From CAZCPB01 sp044223975 (GTDB lineage Bacteria; Planctomycetota; Phycisphaerae; Phycisphaerales; UBA1924), in assembly GCA_044223975.1 (NCBI GenBank), contig JBGALI010000022.1:1-64000 (forward strand): a stretch of 64,000 nucleotides of DNA, read 5' to 3'. The first letter of the stretch is position 1, and every line of letters begins with the position of its first letter. Shown here piece after piece: positions 33,005 through 41,729 of this stretch. The notes under the pieces were generated by a model. That model saw only the letters and a program-made list of their open reading frames with translations. It had not been told where the DNA came from and made no database searches. Both the position numbers and the translations under genes were made by a program.

Positions 33005-33799
33005 ATGCTCAGCGGATCGAACCGAGGCAAGATCGTTCAGGCCGGCGCGCTGGCCGCGGTGCTCGTGGGGAGCGCCGGCGCCGTCCGCGCCGACGACCGC
33101 CGCTTCGGCTACGTCGACGAGGCACGCGTCGCGCCGCTGAACAACTTCGAGTTTGAGCAGTGGTTCACGTGGGAGCACACCAACGGCAGCGGCGACGGCT
33201 CCGTTGACGGGTTCTTCTTCAAAGAAGAGCTCGAGTACGGCGTGGCCGAGAACACGCAGCTTGGCTTTGAAATCCCTGCGTGGCACTTCACGACGGGCCC
33301 CTCGGGCGAGAACCAGGGACCCCGCGTCGACCAGTTCGCCGCCGACATCAAGCACATCTTCCTCGACCCGGTCAGCGACCCGATCGGCATCGCCGCCAAG
33401 GGCGAGATCGGACTGGGCGAGAGCATCTTCAGCCTCGAGGGCGAGCTGATCCTGCAGAAGACCATCGACAAGTGGGAGTTCGCGTACAACATGCGGCTCG
33501 AGGCCGAGTGGGCCACCGACGAGGACGGCAACAAGTACAGCGAGGACGACGGCGAGTTCGTGAACACGCTGGGCGCGAGCTACGAAGCGACGACCAAGTT
33601 CTTCGTCGGCGCCGAGTTGCTCTACGAGATCCCGCTCCCCGAGTGGCACACCGGCGCGACGCAGGTCCTGTGGCTCGGCCCCAACGCGTCGTACCACGAG
33701 ACGAACTGGGCGATCACGGCGACCATCCTGCCGCGCCTGACCTCCTCGGACGAGGAGCCGAACTTCCAGTTCCGCGCGATCTTCGAGATCGACTTCTGA
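33005..33799 (+). CDS. Predicted outer-membrane beta-barrel protein
   Basis: 264 residues from ATG 33005 (AAGGAG 8 nt upstream). Signal peptide ends GAVRA before DDRRFGYVDEARVAP. Alternating hydrophobic/polar strands fill the rest (FGYVDEAR, WEFAYNMRLEAEWATDEDGN, NWAITATILPRL), and the protein ends IFEIDF, with the C-terminal Phe used in outer-membrane barrel assembly. It resembles an uncharacterised group of barrels starting FGY...EQW. The gene for a small cytochrome c begins 26 nt later, so the two could act together at the cell envelope. Confidence 0.7.
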   Translation: MLSGSNRGKIVQAGALAAVLVGSAGAVRADDRRFGYVDEARVAPLNNFEFEQWFTWEHTNGSGDGSVDGFFFKEELEYGVAENTQLGFEIPAWHFTTGPSGENQGPRVDQFAADIKHIFLDPVSDPIGIAAKGEIGLGESIFSLEGELILQKTIDKWEFAYNMRLEAEWATDEDGNKYSEDDGEFVNTLGASYEATTKFFVGAELLYEIPLPEWHTGATQVLWLGPNASYHETNWAITATILPRLTSSDEEPNFQFRAIFEIDF

Positions 33800-33825
33800 G
33801 CCGCCGGCCCGGCACCATCCTGTGC

Positions 33826-34149
33826 GTGATCGCCGCGTGGGCGGGCGTAGCGTCTTCGTGCGCAACGACCGGCGCGGCGGCACCGAAGGTGGATGACCGG
33901 CTGTGCGATTGCGCGGCACGCCGGGGGTTTGACCGCGCCACCCTCGAACTGGGACGGCGCCACTACGTGGGCGAGTGCGCCCGCTGCCACTCTCCCGTCG
34001 CCCCGACGGACTTCACCGAGCGGGAGTGGAAGGACATCCTGCACCGCATGCGCGACAAGTCCAAGCTCAGCGACGCCGACATGGCGGCTGTCTCGGCGTA
34101 CATCAACGCCGCGATCGACGCTTCGGCCCCCGCTCCGGGCGCCCCGTGA
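33826..34149 (+). CDS. Small monohaem cytochrome c
   Basis: 107 residues from GTG 33826, the only plausible start in frame; no clear ribosome-binding site, so translation may depend on the gene just before. A short hydrophobic leader (IAAWAGVASSC) suggests export, possibly as a lipoprotein. GECARCHSP contains the haem-binding CxxCH, and LHRMRDKSKLSDADMAAVSA then YI gives the distal Met and helix of class I cytochromes. Two extra cysteines (LCDCAARR) precede the haem site. An electron-transfer role in the periplasm is likely; the partner is unknown. Confidence 0.75.
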   Translation: MIAAWAGVASSCATTGAAAPKVDDRLCDCAARRGFDRATLELGRRHYVGECARCHSPVAPTDFTEREWKDILHRMRDKSKLSDADMAAVSAYINAAIDASAPAPGAP

Positions 34150-34165
34150 CCGCGCGCCCGGTCAC
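34146..34165. terminator. Hairpin between convergent genes
   Basis: GTGACCG / CGGTCAC with a 6-nt loop, overlapping the stop codon of the cytochrome gene and the end of the convergent O-GlcNAc-transferase-like gene. No U run follows, so termination is only suggested. Confidence 0.4.
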
Positions 34166-35907
34166 GCGGACGCGTAGGCCTCGCGCAGGGCGCCCTCGAA
34201 CCGGCACGCAAAGCCCGCGCCGTCGCGCAGCGCCGACGATTCCATCGCCCGACGCAGCGAGGCCCGGTACCGCGCCAGGCGGGCGCCGTCGGACGCGAGC
34301 GCCGCGGCACGCTCCACGTAATCGTCCACGCGGTTGGCGATCAGTTCTGGAGCGCCGACGGCCGTGAGCAGCGAAGCGCCCACGCGCGACGCGTGAACCT
34401 CGCCGCGCAGCGTCACCACCGGAACGCCCATCCACAGCGCCTCGCACGTGGTGGTCGTGCCGTTGTAGGGGAACGGGTCGAGCGCGATGTCCGCCCGCGC
34501 GTACAACGCCAGGTGCTCGCGCGCGGTGCCGGTGATCTGCAGAAACTCGATGCGCGAGGGATCGATGCCGCGCGATGCGAAGCGTTCCAGCGTCGCCTCG
34601 CGCACGAGCGGATCGGCCACCTGCGTGCACTTGAGGACCAGGCGTGAGCCGGGCACGCGCGACAGGACCCGCGCCCACGCCGCGCCCGTCGCGTCGTTGA
34701 GCTTCAGGAGCGTGTTGAACGACGCGAACGTGACGTGCCCCGCCGCGGCGGACGGCGGGGGGGCCGGCTCGGGCGCCTCGCGCGACGGCTCGAAGCACAG
34801 GAAGCAGGGGTCGAGGCGCACCAGGCGCTCGACACACAGGCGCTCCGAGCCCGGCGGGTCGGTGATCGAGTCGGCGAGACGAACGTCAACGCACGAGAGG
34901 CCGGTGGTGTTGGGGTAGCCCAGGTACGTCGCCTGCACGGGCGCCGCGCGGAGTGGGAAGACGCCCAGGCGGTTGCCACCGGTCAGGCCGGCAAGGTCCA
35001 CGAGCACGTCGATCTTCTCGCGCGCGACCAGGGCCGCCAGGGCCGCGTCGTCCAACGCCTTCACGGCGTGCCAGCCGTCGCCGAGCGCCTTCAGGCGTGC
35101 GCTGTACGCGTCTTCGTCGTCGTTGTTGGAGAAGCAGACGATCTGGAGCGAGGTTCGATCGCGGTGCTCGAGCAGCGGCTCGAGGAAGTACGCGACGGGG
35201 TGATCGCGCAGATCGGCCGAGACCAGGCCGACCCGCAGCGGCGTGCCCTCGATCGCCCGCTTGGCGGGGCGCGGGCGGGGCGAGGGGTCCAGGAGTTTGC
35301 CGAGCTCGACGTGCGCGGCAAAAGCCTCGCCGGCCTCGCGCTGATCGACGTAGTTGAGCGCGAACGCCAGGGCCCGCGCAAAGTCCAGGTGCCCGGGCGC
35401 GTGCGCGCGGGCCTCGCGCGCGGCTGCCGCGGCCTCGTCGGCGCGCCCCGCGTGCAGCAGCGCCTTGACGAGCAGGGTGGTCAGCTCGATGTTCCCAGGG
35501 CGCAGCGCAAGCGCGGCGCGGCAGTGGCGCGCGGCGTCCAGGTGCCGGCGCTTGAGCGTGTACGCGTTGACGAGCGACACGCGCGGCCCGTGCGCGCCCG
35601 GGTCGAGCGCGCACGCCCGCTCGAGCACCGGGATCGCCTCGTCGGGCTTGTCGGCCATGCTGAGCAGCCCGCCCAGCGTCGCGAGAATCCCCGGATCGTC
35701 GGGACGAGCCTTGGCCGCGCGCTGCGCGTAGAACGTCGCCTGCTCACGCTGCCCGAGGTGGATAAGCGCGATGGCCATGGCGTTGTTGAGATCGGGGTCG
35801 GCCGTGTCTTTCTGGAGGGCGCGCTGGAGTGCCGCGCGGGCCTGGTCGGGCTTGCCGCGCTCGAGATGCTGCTGAACGGTGACCAGGGTCTGGTAGTGGC
35901 GGGACAT
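34162..35907 (-). CDS. TPR protein with O-GlcNAc transferase-like domain
   Basis: 581 residues. Residues about 1-200 are tetratricopeptide repeats (ADPDLNNAMAIALIHLGQRE, DPGILATLGGLLSMADKPDE). The C-terminal part is of the SPINDLY/OGT type: LRVGLVSADLRDHPVAYFLE, IDVLVDLAGLTGGNRLGVFP, APVQATYLGYPNTTGL, and ADIALDPFPYNGTTTTCEAL followed by WMGVPVVTL, covering the UDP-sugar-binding site. Such enzymes add a sugar, often GlcNAc, to Ser/Thr of proteins. No flagellin or other obvious substrate lies nearby. It precedes tatC in the opposite reading order on the same strand. Confidence 0.9.
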   Translation of the reverse strand: MSRHYQTLVTVQQHLERGKPDQARAALQRALQKDTADPDLNNAMAIALIHLGQREQATFYAQRAAKARPDDPGILATLGGLLSMADKPDEAIPVLERACALDPGAHGPRVSLVNAYTLKRRHLDAARHCRAALALRPGNIELTTLLVKALLHAGRADEAAAAAREARAHAPGHLDFARALAFALNYVDQREAGEAFAAHVELGKLLDPSPRPRPAKRAIEGTPLRVGLVSADLRDHPVAYFLEPLLEHRDRTSLQIVCFSNNDDEDAYSARLKALGDGWHAVKALDDAALAALVAREKIDVLVDLAGLTGGNRLGVFPLRAAPVQATYLGYPNTTGLSCVDVRLADSITDPPGSERLCVERLVRLDPCFLCFEPSREAPEPAPPPSAAAGHVTFASFNTLLKLNDATGAAWARVLSRVPGSRLVLKCTQVADPLVREATLERFASRGIDPSRIEFLQITGTAREHLALYARADIALDPFPYNGTTTTCEALWMGVPVVTLRGEVHASRVGASLLTAVGAPELIANRVDDYVERAAALASDGARLARYRASLRRAMESSALRDGAGFACRFEGALREAYASA

Positions 35908-35924
35908 GGGGGCGGAAGTGACTC

Positions 35925-35951
35925 AGTGACGGAGTGACGGAGTGACGGAGT
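35925..35951. repeat. 8-bp tandem repeat upstream of OGT-like gene
   Basis: AGTGACGG occurs three times in a row plus three bases (35925-35951), between the TatC stop and the OGT-like ATG. It begins 18 nt before that ATG on the transcribed side, where unit-number changes would alter leader length. Confidence 0.6.
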
Positions 35952-35957
35952 CGAGGA

Positions 35958-36968
35958 TCAGCCTTCGGCGGGATCGCCGCCGTCGTAGGGGATCTTTCCG
36001 GCAACGCGCGAGGCGGGGAAGATCTTGAGGAGGTAGCCGCCCAGCTCGTAGAGCATGTACAGCGGGATCGTCATGAGCACCATCGAGAGCGGGTCGCCCG
36101 GGGTGAGCAGCGCGCCGGCGACGGCGCACGCCAGCACGGCATGGCGGCGGTACTTGGCCAGGAACGCCCGGTCCACGATGCCGACCCACCCCAGCAGCAG
36201 CACGATCACCGGCATCTGGAAGGCCAGCGCAAACGCCAGGGCGAGCGTGAGGAAGAGGTTGATGTACTCGACCACGCGGTAGTGCTGGGCGATCCCCACG
36301 CCCTTGGTCAGCTCGCAGCCCAGGATTGTGGGCGCCGCGCCGTCGGGCGTCGCGACGCAGAACCGCAGCTGCTGCAGCACCGTGTTGACCCACGCGCCAC
36401 CGACCACGGGCTTCTCGGGGTCCCCCGCGAGCACCGGGAAGTGCGCGAAACTGAACGCCTCGGGCACGCCGACGGTCTCGGGCACCGTCGCGCCCACGTC
36501 GCTGCTCCAGTGGATGAAGAACGTGAGCATCGCCGGCAGGATGAAGAAGTAGAGGAACAGCACGCCGATGACGGTGAGCACGGCGCTCAGCGGCAGCAGG
36601 AAGTACACGAAGCGTTTCTCGTGCTGGTACAGGCCCGGCGCGACGAACCGCCAGAGCTGCCACAGGATCCACGGGCTGCCCACCAGCACCGTGACGATGA
36701 TCGACACGTGCAGGTACGAGCTGAACGTCTCCAGCACGCTGGTCGACTGCATCGAGGCCGGCAGACCGCTGGACCGCATCTGGGACAGCACGGGTCGGAT
36801 GAGAATGCCCAGTATGGACTTTCCGAACACCAGCGCCACCACGAAGATGGGGATAATCCCCAGCAGGGCGTGCACGAGCCGCTTGCGCAGCTCCTCCAGG
36901 TGATCCCCGAACGACATGGTGTGGGCTTCACCGGCGGCGCGGGGATTGAAGTCTCGGGTCTCTGCCAT
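35958..36968 (-). CDS. tatC: Twin-arginine translocase subunit TatC
   Basis: 336 residues. The family opening MSFGDHLEELRKRLVHALLG is at 18-37, so ATG 36917 is an alternative start. Six membrane segments are visible, with the usual PWILWQLWRFVAPGLYQHEK and VVEYINLFLTLALAFALAFQ stretches and GGYLLKIFP at the end. TatC is the signal-peptide receptor of the Tat system that exports folded proteins. It is about 80 residues longer than typical because of an insertion in the periplasmic loop between membrane segments 3 and 4 (about 160-240, with two cysteines). No tatA/tatB adjacent. Confidence 0.95.
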   Translation of the reverse strand: MAETRDFNPRAAGEAHTMSFGDHLEELRKRLVHALLGIIPIFVVALVFGKSILGILIRPVLSQMRSSGLPASMQSTSVLETFSSYLHVSIIVTVLVGSPWILWQLWRFVAPGLYQHEKRFVYFLLPLSAVLTVIGVLFLYFFILPAMLTFFIHWSSDVGATVPETVGVPEAFSFAHFPVLAGDPEKPVVGGAWVNTVLQQLRFCVATPDGAAPTILGCELTKGVGIAQHYRVVEYINLFLTLALAFALAFQMPVIVLLLGWVGIVDRAFLAKYRRHAVLACAVAGALLTPGDPLSMVLMTIPLYMLYELGGYLLKIFPASRVAGKIPYDGGDPAEG

Positions 36969-37156
36969 GGGCCTCTCGCCGAAGGGTCACGCTCGCCCGA
37001 TGTCCGGCGAGCGGCCGATGAGGATAAGCCGCCGACGGGCCGTGTGTACCGACCGAACCCCGAGCGGCCGGGACGGCGTAGCACCGGTGAGAGGCGACAC
37101 GGACTGACGGGCCGGCCCCCGCGGCGCATCTCTAATAGACGACAGGACGGCAGCAC

Positions 37157-37834
37157 GTGAGCGACCAGTCCGATCTTGCAATTCTGGGAGGCGGAAACAC
37201 CGCGCACTCCGAACATTCCGGGGCCGGTGATCAGTCCGTGATCGAGGGCGCGATCCGCGGCGAGCACGAGGCCCTGCGCGAGCTTTGGCGCCGCAATCGC
37301 CGCTGGGTTGCCGCGATCATCCTGGCGCACAAGCCCCGATGGGCTGACGTCGAGGACCTGCTGCAGGAGGTCGGTGTTTCGATCGTCCGGAAAGTGGGGG
37401 AGCTGCGCGACCCGGCGGCGTTCAAGCCATGGCTGCGGACCGTGGCGATCAACGCGGCCCGTGCCGCGGCTCGCGACAAGTCCGGGAAGTTTCGGCGCCT
37501 CGGCCTCCCCAGTGATGATGACGAGAACGGCGGCGTGCTGGCGCGGGTCCTGGGCGGCAACGCCACGCCCGTCGCGGCACGCGGCGAAGCCAGCGAAGAG
37601 GCCAAGCGTCTGATGGAGCTGGCCATGGAACTCCCGGAGGGGTACCGCGAACCGCTGCTCCTGCGGTGCGTGCGGGAGATGAGCTACCGGCAGATCGGAG
37701 AATTGGTGGGTTTACCCGAGTCGACCGTCGAAACCCGCATCGCTCGCGGCCGCCGCATGCTGCGGGATCTGGCGACCCAGCGGGAGGGCGCCGCGCCCCC
37801 GGCGGTCCGCGCCCAGGACACGAGCGAGCGTTGA
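37157..37834 (+). CDS. ECF-type RNA polymerase sigma factor
   Basis: 225 residues from GTG 37157. Region 2 contains WADVEDLLQEVGVSIVRKVG and PAAFKPWLRTVAINAARAAA, and region 4 contains LPEGYREPLLLRCVREMSYR then QIGELVGLPESTVETRIARG, the standard ECF layout. It redirects RNA polymerase to a specific regulon. A membrane protein gene, likely its anti-sigma factor, starts 68 nt downstream, and a secreted PDZ protein follows, forming a likely signalling operon. A 188-nt gap upstream of the start would hold the promoter. Confidence 0.92.
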   Translation: MSDQSDLAILGGGNTAHSEHSGAGDQSVIEGAIRGEHEALRELWRRNRRWVAAIILAHKPRWADVEDLLQEVGVSIVRKVGELRDPAAFKPWLRTVAINAARAAARDKSGKFRRLGLPSDDDENGGVLARVLGGNATPVAARGEASEEAKRLMELAMELPEGYREPLLLRCVREMSYRQIGELVGLPESTVETRIARGRRMLRDLATQREGAAPPAVRAQDTSER

Positions 37835-37902
37835 TTTTTCGGACGCGCAAAGCGCGACGGGGCGGGCCCCCGCGTGCATCACGGTGAAGTGGAGCTACGA
37901 CG

Positions 37903-38532
37903 ATGACCAGCCCGGACCGCGACATCCTGATCAGCCGCGTGGTGGACGGCTCTGCCCTCGACCACGACTGGGCCGCGATGGAGTCGCTGGCCCAGAAGGA
38001 CCCGTTGCTGTGGCGCGAGCTGGCGCAGTCTCAGCGTCAGCACGCGGCCTTGGTGTCGCTCGTGAACGAGGCCGGGCGCATCGCCGACGCGACCGACATC
38101 GAGATTCCCGAAACGCACGTGATCGGTCGCCTGTCGGGCGTGGCCCGCTGGGGCGGCTGGGCCGCGGCCGCGGCGATCACGGTGGCGTGGCTCGGCGGGT
38201 TGCGGACTGGCGTTCCGGTCACGAACACGGCCGATCTCACGCGCGGGCTGGGTTCTTCGCAGAAATTCGACAGCCCCGCCGACGCGCTGGGCGCGTACCT
38301 CGAGCTCGGCGGCCAGCAGGGCACGGTGCTGGGCGAGATGCCCGCCAAGGTCGTTCTCCGCACCGTTCCCGCCGACGACGGCTCGCCCCGGTACGACGTC
38401 TACTACATCCGCCAGATCGTCGAGCGCGCCCGTGTCGACGACCTGTACCGCATGTCCAACGACGAACTCGGGCGCGGCACGGCCCCGGTGCCGGCCCACC
38501 TCCGGGCCCGGCCCGAGTCCGGCTCGTACTGA
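37903..38532 (+). CDS. Probable membrane anti-sigma factor
   Basis: 209 residues. The N-terminal ~70 residues are cytoplasmic and helical (DRDILISRVVDGSALDHDWA, LLWRELAQSQRQHAALVSLV), as in anti-sigma domains, without the HxxxCxxC zinc motif. One membrane helix is at about 74-94 (ARWGGWAAAAAITVAWLGGL). The periplasmic part has YDVYYIRQIVERARVDDLYR. Position right after the ECF sigma gene on the same strand is the main support. Confidence 0.72.
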   Translation: MTSPDRDILISRVVDGSALDHDWAAMESLAQKDPLLWRELAQSQRQHAALVSLVNEAGRIADATDIEIPETHVIGRLSGVARWGGWAAAAAITVAWLGGLRTGVPVTNTADLTRGLGSSQKFDSPADALGAYLELGGQQGTVLGEMPAKVVLRTVPADDGSPRYDVYYIRQIVERARVDDLYRMSNDELGRGTAPVPAHLRARPESGSY

Positions 38533-38630
38533 ACCGCTTTCGTCCCCCGGCGCCCCGCCCGGGAACGCAAGAAACTCCACGCTTCGCCGAATCAGTCACC
38601 GACCAGCACGGGATCCCGCAGGAGCACTCC

Positions 38631-39857
38631 ATGAACACATCGATTCGTTCCGCACGATTCTCACTCCGCCGCGCGGCGATGCTCGCCGCGGCAGCGGGCC
38701 TTCTCGCCGCCGCGCCGGCCCTGGCGCAGAGCGCCGCGGGCGGCTCGTTCGATCGCCCGCTCGCCGCCGTCGCCCAGCCCGCGACGCCGCGCGCCTCGGG
38801 CGACACGACGATCGTCATCAGCAGCAGCGAGAACGGCAAGTCGTACTCGGTGAAGGTGCACAACAACGAGGTCTCGGCCGAGATCGACGGCCAGCCCGTG
38901 CCCGCCGACCGCATCGACCGCAAGGGCGACGTGATCATCATCAAGGACAAGGACGGCAAGGCCGAGAAGACGTTCGACGTCGGTGTGCGCTCGGCGCGCA
39001 CCCGGTCCACGACCAACGTCGTGCCGCTGCGGAACTTCTCCGTCCAGACCACGCCCGACCCGGTGCAGGGAGGCGCCGCGTGGAGCGCGACGGCCGCCGA
39101 GCCGCCGAATCCCCCGCCGGTGATGGTCGGTGTCACCATGTCCGACCCCGACGGCGCCTTGGCCGAGCACCTTGGGCTCAAGGAGGACGAGGTCTTCGTG
39201 ATCGACCGCGTCGTGGACGACCTGCCCGCGGCCAAGGCCGGGCTGGAGCCCCTCGACGTCGTGATCGCGATCGACGGCCAGAAGCCCGCCTCGCAGGACA
39301 AGTTCCGTGAGACCCTGCGCTCCAAGAAGGCCGGCGACACGCTCGAGCTGACGATTGTCCGCAAGGGCGCGGAGAAGAAGATCAAGATCGAACTCGCCGC
39401 CTACGACCGCGCCAAGCTCGCGCCGGCCGGCGTGGGGCAGTTCATGATCACCCCCTCGCCCGACGCGACCGGCGCCGCTACACACAACGACTGGCTCCGA
39501 GCCATGGGGAGCGGTGGCAACAACGACGAGGCCCGCAGACTCCTGGAGGAGGCTCTCAAGTCCGTCCAGCAGTCCGACAAGATCAAGGGCGACGAGGCCC
39601 GGCAGCAGGCCGAGAAGGCGCTCAAGCAGGCGATCGAATCGCTGTCCCAGAGCCGCGCCCGCTCGGCCGAGCGCTACCGCGCCCTCTCGGACGCGATGGG
39701 CAAGGACACGATCGTCCTGGGAGACCAGCCCGGCCAGGTGTTCGCGATGCCCGGCGACCGCGACGTGACGCGGCGCCTCGAGCGGCTCAGCGACCAGCTC
39801 GAAAAGCTCAACCACCGCCTCGATGAAATCGAGCACCGCCTGAGCGAAAAGAAGTAA
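38631..39857 (+). CDS. Secreted PDZ-domain protein with C-terminal coiled coil
   Basis: 408 residues from ATG 38631 (AGGAG 7 nt upstream). Signal peptide ends APALAQSA. Residues about 60-120 form a strand-rich part (TTIVISSSENGKSYSVKVHN). A PDZ domain at about 165-255 includes VMVGVTMSDPDGALAEHLGL and VVDDLPAAKAGLEPLDVVIA. The C-terminal ~130 residues are helical, ending in LERLSDQLEKLNHRLDEIEH, a coiled coil. No protease motif is seen, so it may be a sensor, chaperone or inhibitor working with the sigma/anti-sigma pair just upstream, with which it appears co-transcribed. Confidence 0.8.
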   Translation: MNTSIRSARFSLRRAAMLAAAAGLLAAAPALAQSAAGGSFDRPLAAVAQPATPRASGDTTIVISSSENGKSYSVKVHNNEVSAEIDGQPVPADRIDRKGDVIIIKDKDGKAEKTFDVGVRSARTRSTTNVVPLRNFSVQTTPDPVQGGAAWSATAAEPPNPPPVMVGVTMSDPDGALAEHLGLKEDEVFVIDRVVDDLPAAKAGLEPLDVVIAIDGQKPASQDKFRETLRSKKAGDTLELTIVRKGAEKKIKIELAAYDRAKLAPAGVGQFMITPSPDATGAATHNDWLRAMGSGGNNDEARRLLEEALKSVQQSDKIKGDEARQQAEKALKQAIESLSQSRARSAERYRALSDAMGKDTIVLGDQPGQVFAMPGDRDVTRRLERLSDQLEKLNHRLDEIEHRLSEKK

Positions 39858-39914
39858 ACCGCCGGGGCCGCTTCCCAAGAACGCGGGAGACCCCGAAGGT
39901 CCGGACCCCAAAGA

Positions 39915-39932
39915 TCCCGGCGCGAGCCGGGA
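39915..39932 (+). terminator. Hairpin after PDZ-protein gene
   Basis: TCCCGGC / GCCGGGA with a 4-nt loop, 58 nt after the stop of the PDZ gene and before the convergent gene's end. There is no T run, so this is only a possible terminator. Confidence 0.35.
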
Positions 39933-39989
39933 CCTCCCCTCACGGTCGCGGCTCCCCGGCCGCGGCCGTGCTTCATTCTGAGCCCCGGT

Positions 39990-40550
39990 TCAGGACAGGG
40001 CCGCGACCGTGCCGACGGCGCACGCCGCCCACGCGATCCATCCTGTCGAACGCACCGCCATGTTCGGCGAACGCGTCAGCACGCTGGCGGTTTGCGCCAG
40101 CGGCACCAGCACCACACCGAGCCACGCCCCGCGGCTTCCCGGCCCGCTCAACGCCACCAGCCAGAGCGCCGGGTGCCACAGCGACGGCACCAGGCGCCAC
40201 GGGTTCCCCATCGCGACCTCCGCGCGGAGGTGCGGCCGCCGCCGGTGCAGGTGGTTCATCGCGGCCATGGCCACGGCCAGCATCGCGGCCGCTCCCCACG
40301 CGCCAGCCGCGCCGTACAGGAGCGCCGGCGCCGCGCCCAGCACCACGAACTCGCTCAAGAGCCGGGGGAGAACGATCGCGCCGTCTGAGGCACGCGACAG
40401 GAGCCACACGATCGCCGAGAGGTGAACGAGCGTCCACGCCGCGCCCAAGGCCCGCGCGTGCGGCAGATCGAGGCGCGCGAGCACCACCCCGGCGCCGACG
40501 CTGGCGACGGCGATCGCCCACGCCGCGAATCGGAGCACCCTGGGGCTCAT
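39990..40550 (-). CDS. Polytopic membrane protein, unknown function
   Basis: 186 residues with about five to six membrane segments (AAWAIAVASVGAGVVLARLD, LPRLLSEFVVLGAAPALLYG, WGAAAMLAVAMAAMNHLHRR). The polar loop MNHLHRRRPHLRAEVAMGNP carries several His/Arg residues. No family recognised. It lies 36 nt downstream of the second LptF/LptG-type gene on the same strand, probably the last gene of that operon. Confidence 0.65.
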   Translation of the reverse strand: MSPRVLRFAAWAIAVASVGAGVVLARLDLPHARALGAAWTLVHLSAIVWLLSRASDGAIVLPRLLSEFVVLGAAPALLYGAAGAWGAAAMLAVAMAAMNHLHRRRPHLRAEVAMGNPWRLVPSLWHPALWLVALSGPGSRGAWLGVVLVPLAQTASVLTRSPNMAVRSTGWIAWAACAVGTVAALS

Positions 40551-40586
40551 ACCACCGTTCTATCGGCTCGCGCGGGCCCCGCGCCG

Positions 40587-41729
40587 TCAGGTCTTCACGC
40601 TGGTCGCCGACGCCACCGCGATCGGGGCCAGCACCAGCACGGGGATGAACACGCCCAGCGCCGGCGGCACACCGGGGATCGCCGCCGAGGCGCCCAGCAC
40701 GCCTCCCATCAGCGCCATGATCGCCACGGGAGAGCCCTTGAGCGACTGCACGACCATGTTGCACGGCTCGCGGCGCAGGAAGAACGGCATCGCGATCACC
40801 AGCCCGAGGAGGTTGGAGACCATGATTGAAACCCGTCCCCACGCGATGCGCTCCAGCGGCTCGCGGCGCTCGGGCTTGAGGTCGCCGCGGTCGAGCAGGC
40901 GCGAGATCTGCCCCCAGCTCAGGCTCTGGCGGAAGCTCTCGTACCGCTTCATGGTCAGCGAGGTCGGGTCGAGGTCGGTCTCGACGCGGGCGACCGGCTC
41001 GGGCGTTGGGAGCTTGCCCCCCTCGATCTGCTCGGGCGTGCGGCGCACCTCGGCCCTCCCGCCCGTCAGGTCCCAGCCCCCGGCGTTCCACGCCGCCGAC
41101 TGGGCGTTGATGACGCGTGTCGCCAGGCCCGCGCCGTCGCGCTCCCAGATCGTCAGGTCACGCAGGGTTGCGGTGGGGGGGTCGAAGCTGGCGGCGTACC
41201 ACAGACGGTTGCTCGAGTCGGTGCAGAGGTTGATCCGCGTCGCCGTCAGCGACCGCTTCCCCGCCTCGCCGTGATCGCGCGTGAGCAAGGGCGCGATCCG
41301 CGGGATCACCAGCTCCTGGTTGAGCACCTGCAGCACCGTCAGCCCCAGCGACACCATGAGCACGGGGCGCGCCACCCGCCGCAGCGGCAGGCCGCTGGCC
41401 AGCACCGCCACCAGCTCGCGCCCACGCACGAGCTGCGAGAACGTGAACCCCATCCCGCCCACCATCACCAGGCCGAGCGTGTAGTTGAACAGCTGGAGCA
41501 GGCGCGGCCACCACAGGTCGGCCACCAGGAAGACCGTCACCAGGAACCGCCGCACCGCCGAAGGATCGGGGTCGCTCGAGCTGGCCTTGAGGAACGCGTC
41601 GGCGACCCGCATGAGCCGGTCAAATTGCAGGGCCGCGTCGATCGTCACCACGAACGAGAACAGGATCACGATCAGCGCGACCACGTTGATCAGGTACTGG
41701 CGGGCGATGTAGCGGTCGAGGAGGTTCAT
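40587..41729 (-). CDS. LptF/LptG-family permease (second in operon)
   Basis: 380 residues from ATG 41729, whose ATGA overlaps the stop of the PAP2 gene. MNLLDRYIARQYLINVVALI is the family's conserved first helix. GFTFSQLVRGRELVAVLASG contains the typical L-(x)-RGREL-(x)-A-(x)-SG cytoplasmic motif. A periplasmic beta-jellyroll part lies at about 180-260, and three C-terminal helices include SIMVSNLLGLVIAMPFFLRR. LptF and LptG extract lipopolysaccharide from the inner membrane together with the LptB ATPase. No lptB, lptC or lptA is present in the window. Confidence 0.88.
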   Translation of the reverse strand: MNLLDRYIARQYLINVVALIVILFSFVVTIDAALQFDRLMRVADAFLKASSSDPDPSAVRRFLVTVFLVADLWWPRLLQLFNYTLGLVMVGGMGFTFSQLVRGRELVAVLASGLPLRRVARPVLMVSLGLTVLQVLNQELVIPRIAPLLTRDHGEAGKRSLTATRINLCTDSSNRLWYAASFDPPTATLRDLTIWERDGAGLATRVINAQSAAWNAGGWDLTGGRAEVRRTPEQIEGGKLPTPEPVARVETDLDPTSLTMKRYESFRQSLSWGQISRLLDRGDLKPERREPLERIAWGRVSIMVSNLLGLVIAMPFFLRREPCNMVVQSLKGSPVAIMALMGGVLGASAAIPGVPPALGVFIPVLVLAPIAVASATSVKT

